From Streptococcus sp. 68 (lineage in GTDB: Bacteria; Bacillota; Bacilli; Lactobacillales; Streptococcaceae): a stretch of 64,000 nt of DNA. This document shows, in pieces, positions 43,569 to 52,526 of the stretch. The stretch lies in NCBI RefSeq assembly GCF_013277415.1, contig NZ_VMMX01000011.1, positions 1 through 64,000 of the forward strand, read 5' to 3'. How positions within the stretch are numbered: position 1 is the stretch's first letter; each line of letters starts with the position of its first letter. The notes beneath the pieces were generated by a model. The model saw only the letters and a program-made list of their open reading frames with translations, did not search any database and was not told where the DNA came from. The translations under genes were made by a program, and so were the position numbers.

Positions 43569-43600
43569 AAGGGTACAAATATGGTGCCCTTCTTTTATTT
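43569..43600 (+). terminator. Terminator before prs
   Basis: AAGGGTAC-aaatatg-GTGCCCTT (8 bp, one T-G) followed by CTTTTATTTTT. Ends the dut-radA operon. Confidence 0.8.
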
Positions 43601-43604
43601 TTGA

Positions 43605-43633
43605 TTGAAAAATAGTGTAAAAAGCGCTACAAT
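43605..43633 (+). promoter_or_regulatory. prs promoter
   Basis: TTGAAA (43605-43610), 17-bp spacer, TACAAT (43628-43633), about 58 bases upstream of the prs start. Confidence 0.7.
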
Positions 43634-43690
43634 GGTAGATGGAAAAATCTTGTGAAAAGCACAAGCGATACATATATACCGGAGGAAATC

Positions 43691-44659
43691 ATGTCTTTTT
43701 CTGATTTAAAGCTGTTTGCCCTTTCTTCTAATAAAGAATTGGCAGAACGTGTGGCGCAGGAGATTGGGATAGAGTTGGGGAAATCAAGTGTTCGCCAATT
43801 TTCAGATGGAGAGATTCAGGTCAACATCGAAGAATCAATCCGTGGGAAACACGTCTTTATCCTACAATCAACTAGCTCGCCTGTAAATGACAATCTGCTT
43901 GAAATTTTGATTATGGTGGATGCTTTGAAGCGTGCCAGTGCAGAATCTGTCAATGTTGTCATGCCTTACTATGGGTATGCACGTCAGGATAGAAAGGCGA
44001 GAGCGCGTGAGCCAATCACTTCAAAACTTGTTGCAAATATGCTTGAAGTAGCTGGAGTAGATCGTTTATTGACAATCGACTTGCATGCTGCCCAGATTCA
44101 AGGATTCTTTGATATTCCTGTGGATCATTTGATGGGGGCTCCTCTGATTGCGGATTATTTTGAGCGTCGTGGCATGGTTGGTTCTGACTATGTGGTTGTC
44201 AGTCCAGACCATGGAGGGGTGACTCGTGCCCGTAAGTTGGCAGAATTTTTGAAAACATCTATTGCTATCATTGACAAACGTCGTAGTGTTGATAAGATGA
44301 ATACTAGTGAAGTCATGAACATCATCGGTAAGGTCGAAGGTAAGACTTGTATCTTGATTGATGATATGATTGATACAGCTGGAACGATTTGTCACGCGGC
44401 AGATGCCTTGGCAGAAGCTGGTGCTGTTGAAGTCTATGCAAGCTGTACGCACCCAGTTCTTTCTGGTCCTGCTATGGACAATATCCAAAATTCAGCTATT
44501 AAGAAATTGGTTGTTTTGGATACCATCTATCTGCCAGAAGAGCGTTTGATTGATAAGATTGAGCAGATTTCAATCGCTCATCTCCTAGGGGATGCTATCG
44601 TACGTATTCATGAAAAACGACCACTTTCTCCACTTTTCGGTATTGAGAAAAAAATTTAA
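43691..44659 (+). CDS. prs: Ribose-phosphate pyrophosphokinase
   Basis: 322 residues. It makes PRPP from ribose-5-phosphate and ATP for nucleotide, His and Trp synthesis. Motifs: [32 protein letters not shown] and the PRPP loop [14 protein letters not shown] 43691 has CGGAGGAAATC upstream; the frame from 43652 is longer than the family. Confidence 0.95.
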   Translation: MSFSDLKLFALSSNKELAERVAQEIGIELGKSSVRQFSDGEIQVNIEESIRGKHVFILQSTSSPVNDNLLEILIMVDALKRASAESVNVVMPYYGYARQDRKARAREPITSKLVANMLEVAGVDRLLTIDLHAAQIQGFFDIPVDHLMGAPLIADYFERRGMVGSDYVVVSPDHGGVTRARKLAEFLKTSIAIIDKRRSVDKMNTSEVMNIIGKVEGKTCILIDDMIDTAGTICHAADALAEAGAVEVYASCTHPVLSGPAMDNIQNSAIKKLVVLDTIYLPEERLIDKIEQISIAHLLGDAIVRIHEKRPLSPLFGIEKKI

Positions 44660-44667
44660 TGACCAAG

Positions 44668-44691
44668 CCTGAGATGATTCTCAGGTTTTTT
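44668..44691 (+). terminator. prs terminator
   Basis: CCTGAGA-tgat-TCTCAGG followed by six Ts. The same T tract runs into the ComX-like box of the next gene. Confidence 0.85.
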
Positions 44692-44695
44692 CGTC

Positions 44696-44761
44696 TTTTT
44701 TCCGAATAAATAGATAGAAGCATCAAATCTAGTAAACCTAGATTTAAAACTGTGCTATAAT
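44696..44761 (+). promoter_or_regulatory. Rpn copy 1 leader: ComX-like box, inverted repeat, -10
   Basis: A T tract and TCCGAATA (44701-44708) look like a SigX box. AAATCTAG-taaac-CTAGATTT (44725-44745) is a perfect dyad over the -35 region of TATAAT (44756-44761). The same leader precedes copies 2 and 4. Confidence 0.7.
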
Positions 44762-44776
44762 GAAAGGAGAGAAAGA

Positions 44777-45616
44777 ATGATTCTCAGACATCCGGGCATT
44801 AGCCCGACCAATGATTTGGTTGCTAAGAAAATTTTCAGCAATCCAGAAATCACTTGTCAATTTATTCGCGATATGCTGGACTTGCCAGCAAAAAATGTGA
44901 CTATTTTGGAGGGGAGCAATATTCATGTCTTGCCTTCCCTGCCCTACTCGGCTCAGGATTTCTATACCAGCATAGACGTTTTAGCTGAACTAGACAATGG
45001 GACACAGGTTATCATTGAGATTCAGGTGCATCATCAGAATTTTTTCGTCAATCGCCTGTGGGCGTATCTGTGTAGTCAGGTCAATCAAAATCTCGAAAAA
45101 ATTCGCCAACAAGAAGGAAACACTCACCAAAGTTATAAACACATCGCACCAGTATACGCTATTGCTATCGTGGACAGTAATTATTTTCAAGATGATTTAG
45201 ACTTTCACAGTTTTAGTATGCGAGAGGACACGACAGGTGAGGTCTTAACCATCACAAACAACGGACAAGAAAACCATCTAGTCAAGATGGCATTCTTGGA
45301 ATTAAAAAAATACAGAGAAACCAGCAAAGACGAGGTTCGTAAACCATGGTTGGAGTTTTTCGGGAATAAACCCTTTACCCAGCACCCCGAGCGAGCCATC
45401 AGCCAAGCAGACCAACTGCTGGACTACAAGAGCTGGTCCGAGGAGGATAGGAAAATGTTTAGTGAACAACGCAGGCGTGAAGAACAAGCCTTGTTAGCAC
45501 ACGACTATGCCTTGGAAACTGCTAGGGAGGAAGGGAAATTTTTTGCCTTTCTAGATTTAGTACGCCAACATGCTTTATCTTCCGAATTTGCGAGTGAACA
45601 ATTAGACACAAATTGA
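44777..45616 (+). CDS. Rpn-type PD-(D/E)XK nuclease, copy 1
   Basis: 279 residues. N-terminal nuclease domain with Asp67 (TSIDVLAEL) and Glu81-Ile-Gln83 (IIEIQVHHQ), the ExQ form seen in the Rpn/PDDEXK_2 transposase-like family. These proteins are DNA nucleases reported to promote recombination, or orphan relatives of transposases. The C-terminal tail is short (AREEGKFFAFLDLVRQH), without the EQGLERG repeats of the other copies, and ends QLDTN. It differs from copy 2 mainly in the tail. Confidence 0.85.
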   Translation: MILRHPGISPTNDLVAKKIFSNPEITCQFIRDMLDLPAKNVTILEGSNIHVLPSLPYSAQDFYTSIDVLAELDNGTQVIIEIQVHHQNFFVNRLWAYLCSQVNQNLEKIRQQEGNTHQSYKHIAPVYAIAIVDSNYFQDDLDFHSFSMREDTTGEVLTITNNGQENHLVKMAFLELKKYRETSKDEVRKPWLEFFGNKPFTQHPERAISQADQLLDYKSWSEEDRKMFSEQRRREEQALLAHDYALETAREEGKFFAFLDLVRQHALSSEFASEQLDTN

Positions 45617-45633
45617 AAAAATATCAAGTTGAC

Positions 45634-45662
45634 TTGACTTTTTTTATAGAATAGTATAGTAT
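45634..45662 (+). promoter_or_regulatory. Promoter of the Abi gene
   Basis: TTGACT (45634-45639), 17-bp spacer, TAGTAT (45657-45662). It gives the Abi gene its own expression, separate from Rpn copy 1. Confidence 0.55.
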
Positions 45663-45735
45663 TTAGATACAAGCACTCCTTTTGCTCCCTGTTTCATAGC
45701 AACTGGAGTCATTTTTTTATAAATTTAGAAGGTTA

Positions 45736-46737
45736 ATGATGTACACAACTGATAATAGTATTTCTTTGTCAAGAGATTTAAAGAGAGAAATGAAAGCATT
45801 TTTACCTCTTGAAGATTTGGTAAGTTATCTTTCAGATAAGCTAGATATGTCACCTGAAGAGGAACTAGATTCCAAAAATTTTTTACGTTGCCATAATTAC
45901 TATTCGTTTTCTGCTTTTATTAAACAGGTTCCAGATAATCTTCATAAAGGAAAATTTCAAGCAGCGATTTCATTGTATGAATTTAATGACTGGTTGTCAC
46001 AGTTTCTGTTTATATTTTCTGGTAGATTAGAGCAGTTTATAAAATCAACTTTTATTGAATCGCTTTGTCAGCAATATAATGGAAAATATCAAAAAGGTGA
46101 GTGTTACTTGGATGAAACTATTTATGAAAACTCTGAATTATATCACGAATTTATTTCAATTATAGAAAAACATTTATCAGAGAATCAAAGTCTTTCAATA
46201 CAGCATCATATCAAAAATAAAGGTTCTAAATTTCCAATTTGGGTTCTTTTTCAAGAGATGACTTTTGGGGAAACAACTCGTTTTATAAGTGCACTGAAAA
46301 AAGAGTACCGGGAGTATTGGATAGATACTACATTTTTATCAACTGGTGTGGTAAATTCTAAAATTCATGGAGAAGAAATCCGGAGTAAATTATTTGGCTG
46401 GGTTTCAGCTACATGGTATATGAGAAATAGGACAGCACATCATTTAAGACTATATGGTCAAAATTTTACAATAGCAAGTCCAAGTTTCTTTTCAGCTGAT
46501 TTGCGTCAAATAAACAAGAATGCAGAGACTAAAAAGAAAAAGACCCATAATAACGATTTATTTGCTTATCTTTTAGCTATGAAAAATCTTATACAACATC
46601 ATTCACATTCTTTTGTTCAAGATTGGAACGATTTTTTAATGAGTTTAGAGGCACAGTTGATGGAAAAGTCAAATATCATATTATCTAGTAAGATTGGTTT
46701 GCCAAGCAATTGGAAAGATATATTGTGGATTGGTTGA
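45736..46737 (+). CDS. Abi_2 family (AbiD/AbiF-like) abortive infection protein
   Basis: 333 residues. Abi_2 pattern: FLRCHNYYSFSAFIKQV, FNDWLSQFLFIFSGRLEQFI and IWVLFQEMTFGETTRFI. It has a HEPN-type R-N-x3-H motif (Arg230, Asn231, His235 in WYMRNRTAHHLRLYG). Such proteins are probable RNases that abort phage infection. AT-rich and inserted between Rpn copies, so likely acquired. The exact trigger is unknown. ATG 45736 or 45739. Confidence 0.82.
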   Translation: MMYTTDNSISLSRDLKREMKAFLPLEDLVSYLSDKLDMSPEEELDSKNFLRCHNYYSFSAFIKQVPDNLHKGKFQAAISLYEFNDWLSQFLFIFSGRLEQFIKSTFIESLCQQYNGKYQKGECYLDETIYENSELYHEFISIIEKHLSENQSLSIQHHIKNKGSKFPIWVLFQEMTFGETTRFISALKKEYREYWIDTTFLSTGVVNSKIHGEEIRSKLFGWVSATWYMRNRTAHHLRLYGQNFTIASPSFFSADLRQINKNAETKKKKTHNNDLFAYLLAMKNLIQHHSHSFVQDWNDFLMSLEAQLMEKSNIILSSKIGLPSNWKDILWIG

Positions 46738-47100
46738 ACTAAGGAATGATTTATTTGCTCAAGCTATTATTCAGAGAATCTTTGACAATCCAGATGAGAA
46801 ACCAAACATTAAGAAGTTGATTACCAAGATGAATGAAGGATAAGATGCGAGATTTTGGAATCGCTATAGCGGACGATGTAATAGCTGAACAAGGTGAGAA
46901 AATCAGAATCATCAAGGAACACGATGATGCTCTTTCCGTCTGTAAAGAAGATTTGGAAACTCAGTCAAGAATACCAAGAGCAGGTCAAGATGATTCAAAT
47001 CGTTCCTAGATTCAGTGTGCTTTAATTTTAAAAATTAGGTGTCGAAACCTTTTTTAATACAGACAAAATTAAGGATAAACAATAATTTTAATAACTTTTA
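46738..47100 (+). pseudogene. Decayed coding remnant between Abi gene and Rpn copy 2
   Basis: Fragmented frames remain: ELRNDLFAQAIIQRIFDNPD (stop near 46840), then MRDFGIAIADDVIAEQGEKI, then in another frame a WKLSQEYQEQVKMIQIVPRF segment. They look like one frameshifted gene, perhaps a second defence or restriction-linked gene. I do not recognise it. No ribosome binding site or intact frame is left. Confidence 0.45.
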
Positions 47101-47112
47101 TTTTTTTTCGTC

Positions 47113-47178
47113 TCTTTTCCGAATAAATAGATAGAGCCAGAGAATCTAGTAAACCTAGATTTAAAAATGTGCTATAAT
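47113..47178 (+). promoter_or_regulatory. Rpn copy 2 leader: ComX-like box, inverted repeat, -10
   Basis: T tract plus TCCGAATA (47118-47125), AATCTAG-taaac-CTAGATT (47143-47161) and TATAAT (47173-47178). Nearly identical to the leaders at 44696 and 55156-55221. Confidence 0.7.
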
Positions 47179-47193
47179 GAAAGGAGAAGAAAT

Positions 47194-48156
47194 ATGACCT
47201 TACGTCATCCGGGCATTAGCCCAACTAATGATTTGGTTGCTAAGAAAATCTTTAGCAACCCAGAAATCACTTGTCAATTTATTCGCGATATGCTGGACTT
47301 GCCAGCTAAAAATGTGACCATTTTGGAGGGAAGTAACATTCATGTCTTGCCTTCCCTGCCTTACTCGGCTCAGGATTTCTATACCAGTATAGACGTCTTG
47401 GCGGAGTTGGACAATGGAACACAGGTTATCATTGAAATTCAAGTTCATCATCAGAATTTTTTCATCAATCGCCTGTGGGCGTATCTGTGTAGTCAGGTCA
47501 ATCAAAATCTCGAAAAAATTCGCCAACAAGAAGGAAACACTCACCAAAGTTATAAACACATAGCACCAGTATACGCTATTGCTATCGTTGACAGTAATTA
47601 TTTTCAAGATGATTTAGCCTTTCACAGTTTTAGTATGCGAGAGGACACGACAGGTGAGATATTAACCATCACCAATAATGGACAAGAAAACCATTTAGTT
47701 AAGATGGCGTTCTTAGAACTAAAAAAATATAGAGAAACCAGCAAAGACGAGGTTCGCAAGCCATGGTTGGAGTTTTTCGGTAACAAGCCCTTTACCCAAC
47801 AACCTGAGCGAGCCATAAGCCAAGCAGACCAACTGCTAGACTATAAAAGCTGGTCCGAGGAGGATAGGAAAATGTTTAGTGAACAACGCAGGCGTGAAGA
47901 ACAAGCCTTACTCGCTCATGACTATGCCTTGGAAACAGCTAGGGCGGAAGGTATTGAACAGGGACTGGAGCGTGGTATTGAACAAGGACTTGAACGTGGC
48001 CGTGCAGAGGGTATTGAAAAAGGGCGAGAAGAGGGATTAAAAGTAGGTTTAGTAAATCTAGTACGTCAAGGTCTTCTAACACCTGAGGTTGCGAGTGAGC
48101 AATTAGGCATGACCGTGGCTGAGTTTGAAGAACTATTGAAAGACCATCATAAATAA
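47194..48156 (+). CDS. Rpn-type PD-(D/E)XK nuclease, copy 2
   Basis: 320 residues, nearly identical to copy 1 through about residue 250. The tail then expands into EQGLERG / GIEQGLERGRAEG / GIEKGREEG repeats, followed by VGLVNLVRQGLLTPEVASEQ and ending AEFEELLKDHHK. The repeats are in-frame duplications in the DNA. ATG 47194 has AAGGAGAAGAA upstream. Confidence 0.85.
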   Translation: MTLRHPGISPTNDLVAKKIFSNPEITCQFIRDMLDLPAKNVTILEGSNIHVLPSLPYSAQDFYTSIDVLAELDNGTQVIIEIQVHHQNFFINRLWAYLCSQVNQNLEKIRQQEGNTHQSYKHIAPVYAIAIVDSNYFQDDLAFHSFSMREDTTGEILTITNNGQENHLVKMAFLELKKYRETSKDEVRKPWLEFFGNKPFTQQPERAISQADQLLDYKSWSEEDRKMFSEQRRREEQALLAHDYALETARAEGIEQGLERGIEQGLERGRAEGIEKGREEGLKVGLVNLVRQGLLTPEVASEQLGMTVAEFEELLKDHHK

Positions 48157-48158
48157 GA

Positions 48159-48592
48159 CCTAAAAATATAGAGAAACCAGCAAAGATGAGGTTCGCAAGC
48201 CATGGTTGGAGTTTTTCGGCAACAAGCCCTTTACCCAAGAACCCGAGCGAGCCATCAGCCAAGCAGACCAACTGCTGGACTACAAGAGCTGGTCCGAGGA
48301 GGACAGGAGAATGTTTAGTGAACAACGCAGGCGTGAAGAACAAGCCTTACTCGCTCATGACTATGCCTTGGAAACAGCTAGAGCGGAAGGAATCGAAAAA
48401 GGTTTAGAGCGAGGTCTTGAACGTGGTCGTGCAGAGGGTCTTGAACAAGGACGAGCAGAAGGCGTTGAACAGGGACTGGAGCGTGGGAAAATCTTTACCT
48501 TTCTAGATTTAGTACGCCAACATGTTTTAACCTCTGAATTTGCGAGTGAACAGTTGGGCATGTCAGTTACTGAGTTTGAGTCCTTGCTATGA
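48159..48592 (+). pseudogene. Rpn copy 3, 5'-truncated partial duplication
   Basis: Begins abruptly inside the family (KYRETSKDEVRKPWLEFFGN) 3 bases after the copy 2 stop and runs to a normal end (EFESLL). The internal ATG at 48206 would give 128 residues that lack the nuclease core. The tail repeats differ in number from copy 2 (GLERGLERGRAEGLEQGRAEG). A partial tandem duplication from copy 2 or another copy explains it. Confidence 0.85.
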
Positions 48593-48958
48593 GGTCACAT
48601 TTTAAATAGTAGAAAGTTAATGAAATGGCGAGTTATTTCCAAAATACTTGCCATTTTTGCTTGACATTTGGAAGGGGTTATAGGATAATACCATAGAAGT
48701 GAGTTCTATCCAACTATTGATGTGGATTAGATATGTGAGGTTTGACTCAGGGTTTAAGAAATTTGTGAGATTTTCACTTGGGAGATACGGTATTTGAAGG
48801 GTATTTCATCTCACAAAGACGTTTTTTCACCTTTTTTGAAAAAAATAGGTAAAAAGTTGATGAAAACCCTTGACAAATCCTGCAAATATTTATATACTGT
48901 ATGGTAGTAAGATAGTCTTACGAAAAAATATTTTAAAGAAAACAAAGGAGATAAAACG
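48593..48958. promoter_or_regulatory. Intergenic region before the choline-binding cluster
   Basis: Contents: a terminator for the Rpn genes (AATGGCGAGT...ACTTGCCATT plus Ts, 48624-48659); a consensus-like promoter TTGACA (48661)-17 bp-GATAAT (48684-48689); a perfect inverted repeat TTTGTGAGA (48762-48770) / TCTCACAAA (48809-48817); and the probable cbp promoter TTGACA (48870)-17 bp-TATACT (48893-48898). No protein-coding frame is evident between them. Confidence 0.65.
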
Positions 48959-49909
48959 ATGAAAAAAGTTTTATTGACAAGCGCAGTCGCTCTTGCAGCA
49001 TTTGGTGCTGTACAAGCTGTTTCAGCTACTTCAGCAGAATCGTTTGGAAATTATAATCCAGATGGTTCAGTAAGATATGGTTCAACTCAAAAAGGTGGAG
49101 ATGTATACTTCCAAGGTACAGCTCATGACCGTTTTGGTTATGGATTTGCAATTGGAGCTAAATACATCCGTTACGACCGTGATGCAGCACATGGTTTCGA
49201 CCGTCATGTTCGTGTAACTGTTGTTGATGGTGGTGGACGTCCAGTTCCAAACGTAGAAGTAGACTTCTTCTTGAAACCAGCTTCAGGTGAAAAGAAACCA
49301 GAATACTTTACTGTTAAAACTAATGCAGCAGGTGATGCTGAACTTCCAACAGTCTTCAAAGCTGGTGAAGTACTTCAATACCGTGTTGCTAAGACAGCTA
49401 CTGACTTTAAAGAAGCAGTTGAATTAGTAGGAGAGTTAACAGTTGAAGATGTAAATGCATATGGTAAAGTATTGTACACTAACGGAACAATCGAGTTGCC
49501 ATACAAACTTGACGATCGTGCTGCAAAAATTGGTAATCAAACTTCAGCTGCTCAATATGGTTGGGCTAACACAGCTGAAGGATGGAAATACTTCGAAAAC
49601 GCTACAGCTGTTACAGGTTGGAAACAAGTTGATGGCAACTGGTACTACCTAAACGATAAAGGTGTAATGCAAACTGGTTGGGTAAACGTTAACGGAACTT
49701 GGTACTACCTAAACAAATCAGGTGCTATGCAAACTGGTTGGTTGAAAGATGGTGGAACTTGGTACTTCCTTGAAGCAACAGGTGCTATGAAAGCTAGCCA
49801 ATGGTTTGAAGTTGCTGGTAAATGGTACCATGTGAATGGTTCAGGTGCCCTTTCAGTAAATACAACTGTTGACGGTTACAACGTAAACGCAAACGGTGAG
49901 TGGGTATAA
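48959..49909 (+). CDS. Choline-binding surface protein with Ig-like domain
   Basis: 316 residues. Signal peptide 1-29 (KKVLLTSAVALAAFGAVQAV, cut near SATSAES). The mature N-terminal part (about 30-190) contains a Big-type/Ig-like segment (RVTVVDGGGRPVPNVEVDFF, FTVKTNAAGDAELPTVFKAG). The C-terminus has about five choline-binding repeats (GWKYFENATAVTGWKQVDGN and following) ending NVNANGEWV. Attached to teichoic acid choline at the surface. Not one of the well-known pneumococcal Cbps that I can name. Confidence 0.9.
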   Translation: MKKVLLTSAVALAAFGAVQAVSATSAESFGNYNPDGSVRYGSTQKGGDVYFQGTAHDRFGYGFAIGAKYIRYDRDAAHGFDRHVRVTVVDGGGRPVPNVEVDFFLKPASGEKKPEYFTVKTNAAGDAELPTVFKAGEVLQYRVAKTATDFKEAVELVGELTVEDVNAYGKVLYTNGTIELPYKLDDRAAKIGNQTSAAQYGWANTAEGWKYFENATAVTGWKQVDGNWYYLNDKGVMQTGWVNVNGTWYYLNKSGAMQTGWLKDGGTWYFLEATGAMKASQWFEVAGKWYHVNGSGALSVNTTVDGYNVNANGEWV

Positions 49910-49928
49910 TCCTAATACATGAAATATA

Positions 49929-49956
49929 AAACAGGAGAGTTATCTCCTGTTTTTTC
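49929..49956 (+). terminator. Terminator after choline-binding protein 1
   Basis: AAACAGGAG-agttat-CTCCTGTTT followed by T-rich sequence. Confidence 0.85.
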
Positions 49957-50010
49957 TTGCATTTATTTTGTATAAGTATTATAATAGTTAAAAATAATAG
50001 GAGGTTTCCA

Positions 50011-50991
50011 ATGAAATCAAAAGTGATAAACGTTTTATTAGGTGCTACTTTGGCAAGTGCTGCTCTTCTTGGTGCAAAAGCAACTGCTGTAAAGGCTTCG
50101 GAAACGAATGTGTATAAGACAGTTGTTTGGGTCACAAAACAGGAAGATGGGAAGGAAAAGGTTTTAAGAGGTGCTCAAACTTATGATTCATCAAAACCTG
50201 AAACCGCTTCTCCAGGTACTTTTTCAGGATATCAATTTGATACTTCTTCAATAGATGGAACGGTATTAAAGCATTACTTTAAGCCAGCAGTGACTGTTAC
50301 AGGAGATAAAGTAGATGGTCTTTCTGCAAAGCCTGATATTGTAAAGCCATTTAAAGATACAGTTAAAGGGACTTCTTGGTTGGTAATGGAATCAGATGGA
50401 ACTAGTAGAGAATTAAAAGCTTTTCTTCCTGCTAATGCTACCAAAAAAGCTGAAGAAGTTGAACATGGTACATTTAAAGGTTATCGTTTTGTAGAAACTA
50501 AGATTGACCAAGGAGTTCGTAAGCATTGGTTTGTAAAAGACGATAGTGTTACTGGAACTGAAAAAGTGGAAGAGAAACTTACAGGTTGGCAATATATCGC
50601 TGATAAGTGGTATTTCTTTGATCAAGATGGCGTGAAGAAAACTGGCTGGGTCAGTGACGGCAGCTGGTATTACCTAGCGGCAGATGGCAGTATGCAAACA
50701 GGTTGGAAGTTTATCTCTGGTAAATGGTACTATCTCAATAGCGCTGGCTCTATGCAGACTGGCTGGTTAAATCAAGGTGGTAAGTGGTACTATCTCTACT
50801 CCGACGGTGCAATGGCTACTGGTTGGACAAAAGTAGATGGTGTTTGGTACTATCTAAATACTTCTGGTGCTCTGGTGACTGGTTGGTTCCAAGCAGGTGG
50901 CAAGTGGTATTATGCCTATAGTTCAGGCGCTCTTGCAGTAAATACAACGATTGACGGCTACACTCTAAATGCAAATGGTGAGTGGGTGTAA
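50011..50991 (+). CDS. Choline-binding surface protein with duplicated N-terminal domain
   Basis: 326 residues. Signal peptide 1-30 (KSKVINVLLGATLASAALLG, cut after VKAS). Two related ~65-residue units follow: YKTVVWVTKQEDGKEKVLRG...GTFSGYQFDTSS...LKHYF and TSWLVMESDGTSRELKAFLP...GTFKGYRFVETK...RKHWF. The C-terminal half is about six choline-binding repeats ending TLNANGEWV. ATG 50011 has AGGAGGTTTCC upstream. Surface adhesin-like; partner unknown. Confidence 0.9.
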   Translation: MKSKVINVLLGATLASAALLGAKATAVKASETNVYKTVVWVTKQEDGKEKVLRGAQTYDSSKPETASPGTFSGYQFDTSSIDGTVLKHYFKPAVTVTGDKVDGLSAKPDIVKPFKDTVKGTSWLVMESDGTSRELKAFLPANATKKAEEVEHGTFKGYRFVETKIDQGVRKHWFVKDDSVTGTEKVEEKLTGWQYIADKWYFFDQDGVKKTGWVSDGSWYYLAADGSMQTGWKFISGKWYYLNSAGSMQTGWLNQGGKWYYLYSDGAMATGWTKVDGVWYYLNTSGALVTGWFQAGGKWYYAYSSGALAVNTTIDGYTLNANGEWV

Positions 50992-51027
50992 CATTATACA
51001 CGGAATAAGTGATAAAGAGGTAAAAAA

Positions 51028-52398
51028 ATGAAAGCAAAACATATTTTAGCAGTGGGAGCTGCAGGGGTAACATTACTTGGTGCTAGTACTTTATTAGCTT
51101 CAATTTCAGATGAACTAACAGTCTATGCTAGTCAGAATACAACAGAAAATCCTAATCCAGAAAACTTCCGTAGTACACAATGGAGATATAGAGATAAATC
51201 TAATATTCCATTAACCTTCAAATATACTGAGGGATACTCAGATGAACCAGGAGAGGAGACAGGTTTAACTTATAAAAAAAGTTATTCAGATGGAGGCATT
51301 TGGGTACATGAGTTTTCTTTAAACGCTGGTGCAACACCTCCAGCTTCAAACGATAACACATATGTTAATACCAATAGTACTGGTAGAAATAACACGGATC
51401 GTGTAGATTCTTCTAATACTAACTCATCAACTAACCAAAAAACTGAGTACAAATGGTTAACTGTTGATGGGAAACCTCAGCTTTATATTAATAATAATTT
51501 AGCTACAGGCTGGCAAGAAGTTGATGGAAAAATCTATTATTTTGATGACAAAGGAGTCATGAAAACAGGAATCCTCGAACTCAAAGATAAACGCTACTAC
51601 TTTGATGAAGATGGTGTGAAGAAAACTGGTTGGGTCAATGAAGGTGGTAAGGATTACTATATTACTGATGATGGTTCTAAACCAACTACGATCATTGCAA
51701 AAGGTGAGAAGATTTACTACGTTAAAGAGGGGATTCAACAAACAGGTCTTCAACAGATTGAGAAGAAGTGGTATTATTTATTGGCAGACGGTAGCCGTAA
51801 AACAGGTCTCGTTCAAGATGCAAATAAGAAATGGTACTATATTACAAATGATGGCGAACGTAAAGTTGGTCTCGTAAAAGATAGTGATGGTGCTTATCAT
51901 TACCTTACTCCAGAAGGTGAACGTAAAACAGGTTCTGTCACTATTGACGGTGTGACTTATCGTTTAGCGGATCGTGCTAGTAGCAAGCCAGGTTGGAATA
52001 AAATTGATGGTAAGTGGTACTATTATGATGCGGAAGATAACATGAAGACAGGTTGGGTTAAAGATGGCTCATGGTACTACTTGGATGCTTCTGGTGTAAT
52101 GAAGACAGGTTGGCAAAAAATTGATGGGGTATGGTATTATCTCAATGGTTCAGGTGCTATGCAGACAGGTTGGTTGAACCAAGGTGGCACATGGTACTAC
52201 CTCAACAGCTCAGGTGCTATGCAAACAGGTTGGCTCAAGCAAGGTGGTACATGGTATTATCTTGCTGGCTCAGGCGCTATGAAGACAGGTTGGTACCAAG
52301 TTAGTGGTAAATGGTATTACTCATATTCATCAGGAGCTTTGGCTGTGAACACAACTATCGATGGTTACACGGTAAATGCCAATGGTGAGTGGGTGTAA
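51028..52398 (+). CDS. Large choline-binding surface protein
   Basis: 456 residues. Signal peptide about 1-35 (KHILAVGAAGVTLLGASTLL), a short N-terminal domain (about 36-110, NFRSTQWRYRDKSNIPLTFK...GGIWVHEFSL), a Ser/Asn/Thr linker and then about fourteen choline-binding-type repeats. The first repeats (KIYYFDDKGVMKTGILELKD) are more glucan-binding-like, the last are canonical. It ends TVNANGEWV. Start follows AAGTGATAAAGAGG, so this gene is probably co-transcribed with the preceding one. Confidence 0.9.
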   Translation: MKAKHILAVGAAGVTLLGASTLLASISDELTVYASQNTTENPNPENFRSTQWRYRDKSNIPLTFKYTEGYSDEPGEETGLTYKKSYSDGGIWVHEFSLNAGATPPASNDNTYVNTNSTGRNNTDRVDSSNTNSSTNQKTEYKWLTVDGKPQLYINNNLATGWQEVDGKIYYFDDKGVMKTGILELKDKRYYFDEDGVKKTGWVNEGGKDYYITDDGSKPTTIIAKGEKIYYVKEGIQQTGLQQIEKKWYYLLADGSRKTGLVQDANKKWYYITNDGERKVGLVKDSDGAYHYLTPEGERKTGSVTIDGVTYRLADRASSKPGWNKIDGKWYYYDAEDNMKTGWVKDGSWYYLDASGVMKTGWQKIDGVWYYLNGSGAMQTGWLNQGGTWYYLNSSGAMQTGWLKQGGTWYYLAGSGAMKTGWYQVSGKWYYSYSSGALAVNTTIDGYTVNANGEWV

Positions 52399-52412
52399 GG
52401 AATATAATAAAG

Positions 52413-52441
52413 AAATAAGGGGAAATTCCTCTTATTTTTTT
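52413..52441 (+). terminator. Terminator after the choline-binding cluster
   Basis: AAATAAGGGG-aaatt-CCTCTTATTT with one G-T pair and a run of seven Ts. Confidence 0.8.
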
Positions 52442-52461
52442 GTCAATAAGGAGGTTATTTC

Positions 52462-52490
52462 TTGATTTTTCCGAAAGAAAATGCTATAAT
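52462..52490 (+). promoter_or_regulatory. Promoter of the LPXTG protein gene
   Basis: TTGATT (52462-52467), 17-bp spacer, TATAAT (52485-52490), 36 bases before the start codon. Confidence 0.7.
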
Positions 52491-52526
52491 GATAGCAAAA
52501 AGGATATTAAAGGTGGTAAATACTTT

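Noticed and set aside
48186-48407. 73-residue frame in Rpn copy 3
   Set aside because: It is a shifted frame of the duplicated Rpn tail; the family sequence is in the other frame.
44777-48592. CRISPR-like array from the repeated Rpn sequence
   Set aside because: The repeats are whole-gene copies and in-frame tail repeats, not short repeats with unique spacers. No CRISPR array is seen in the window.
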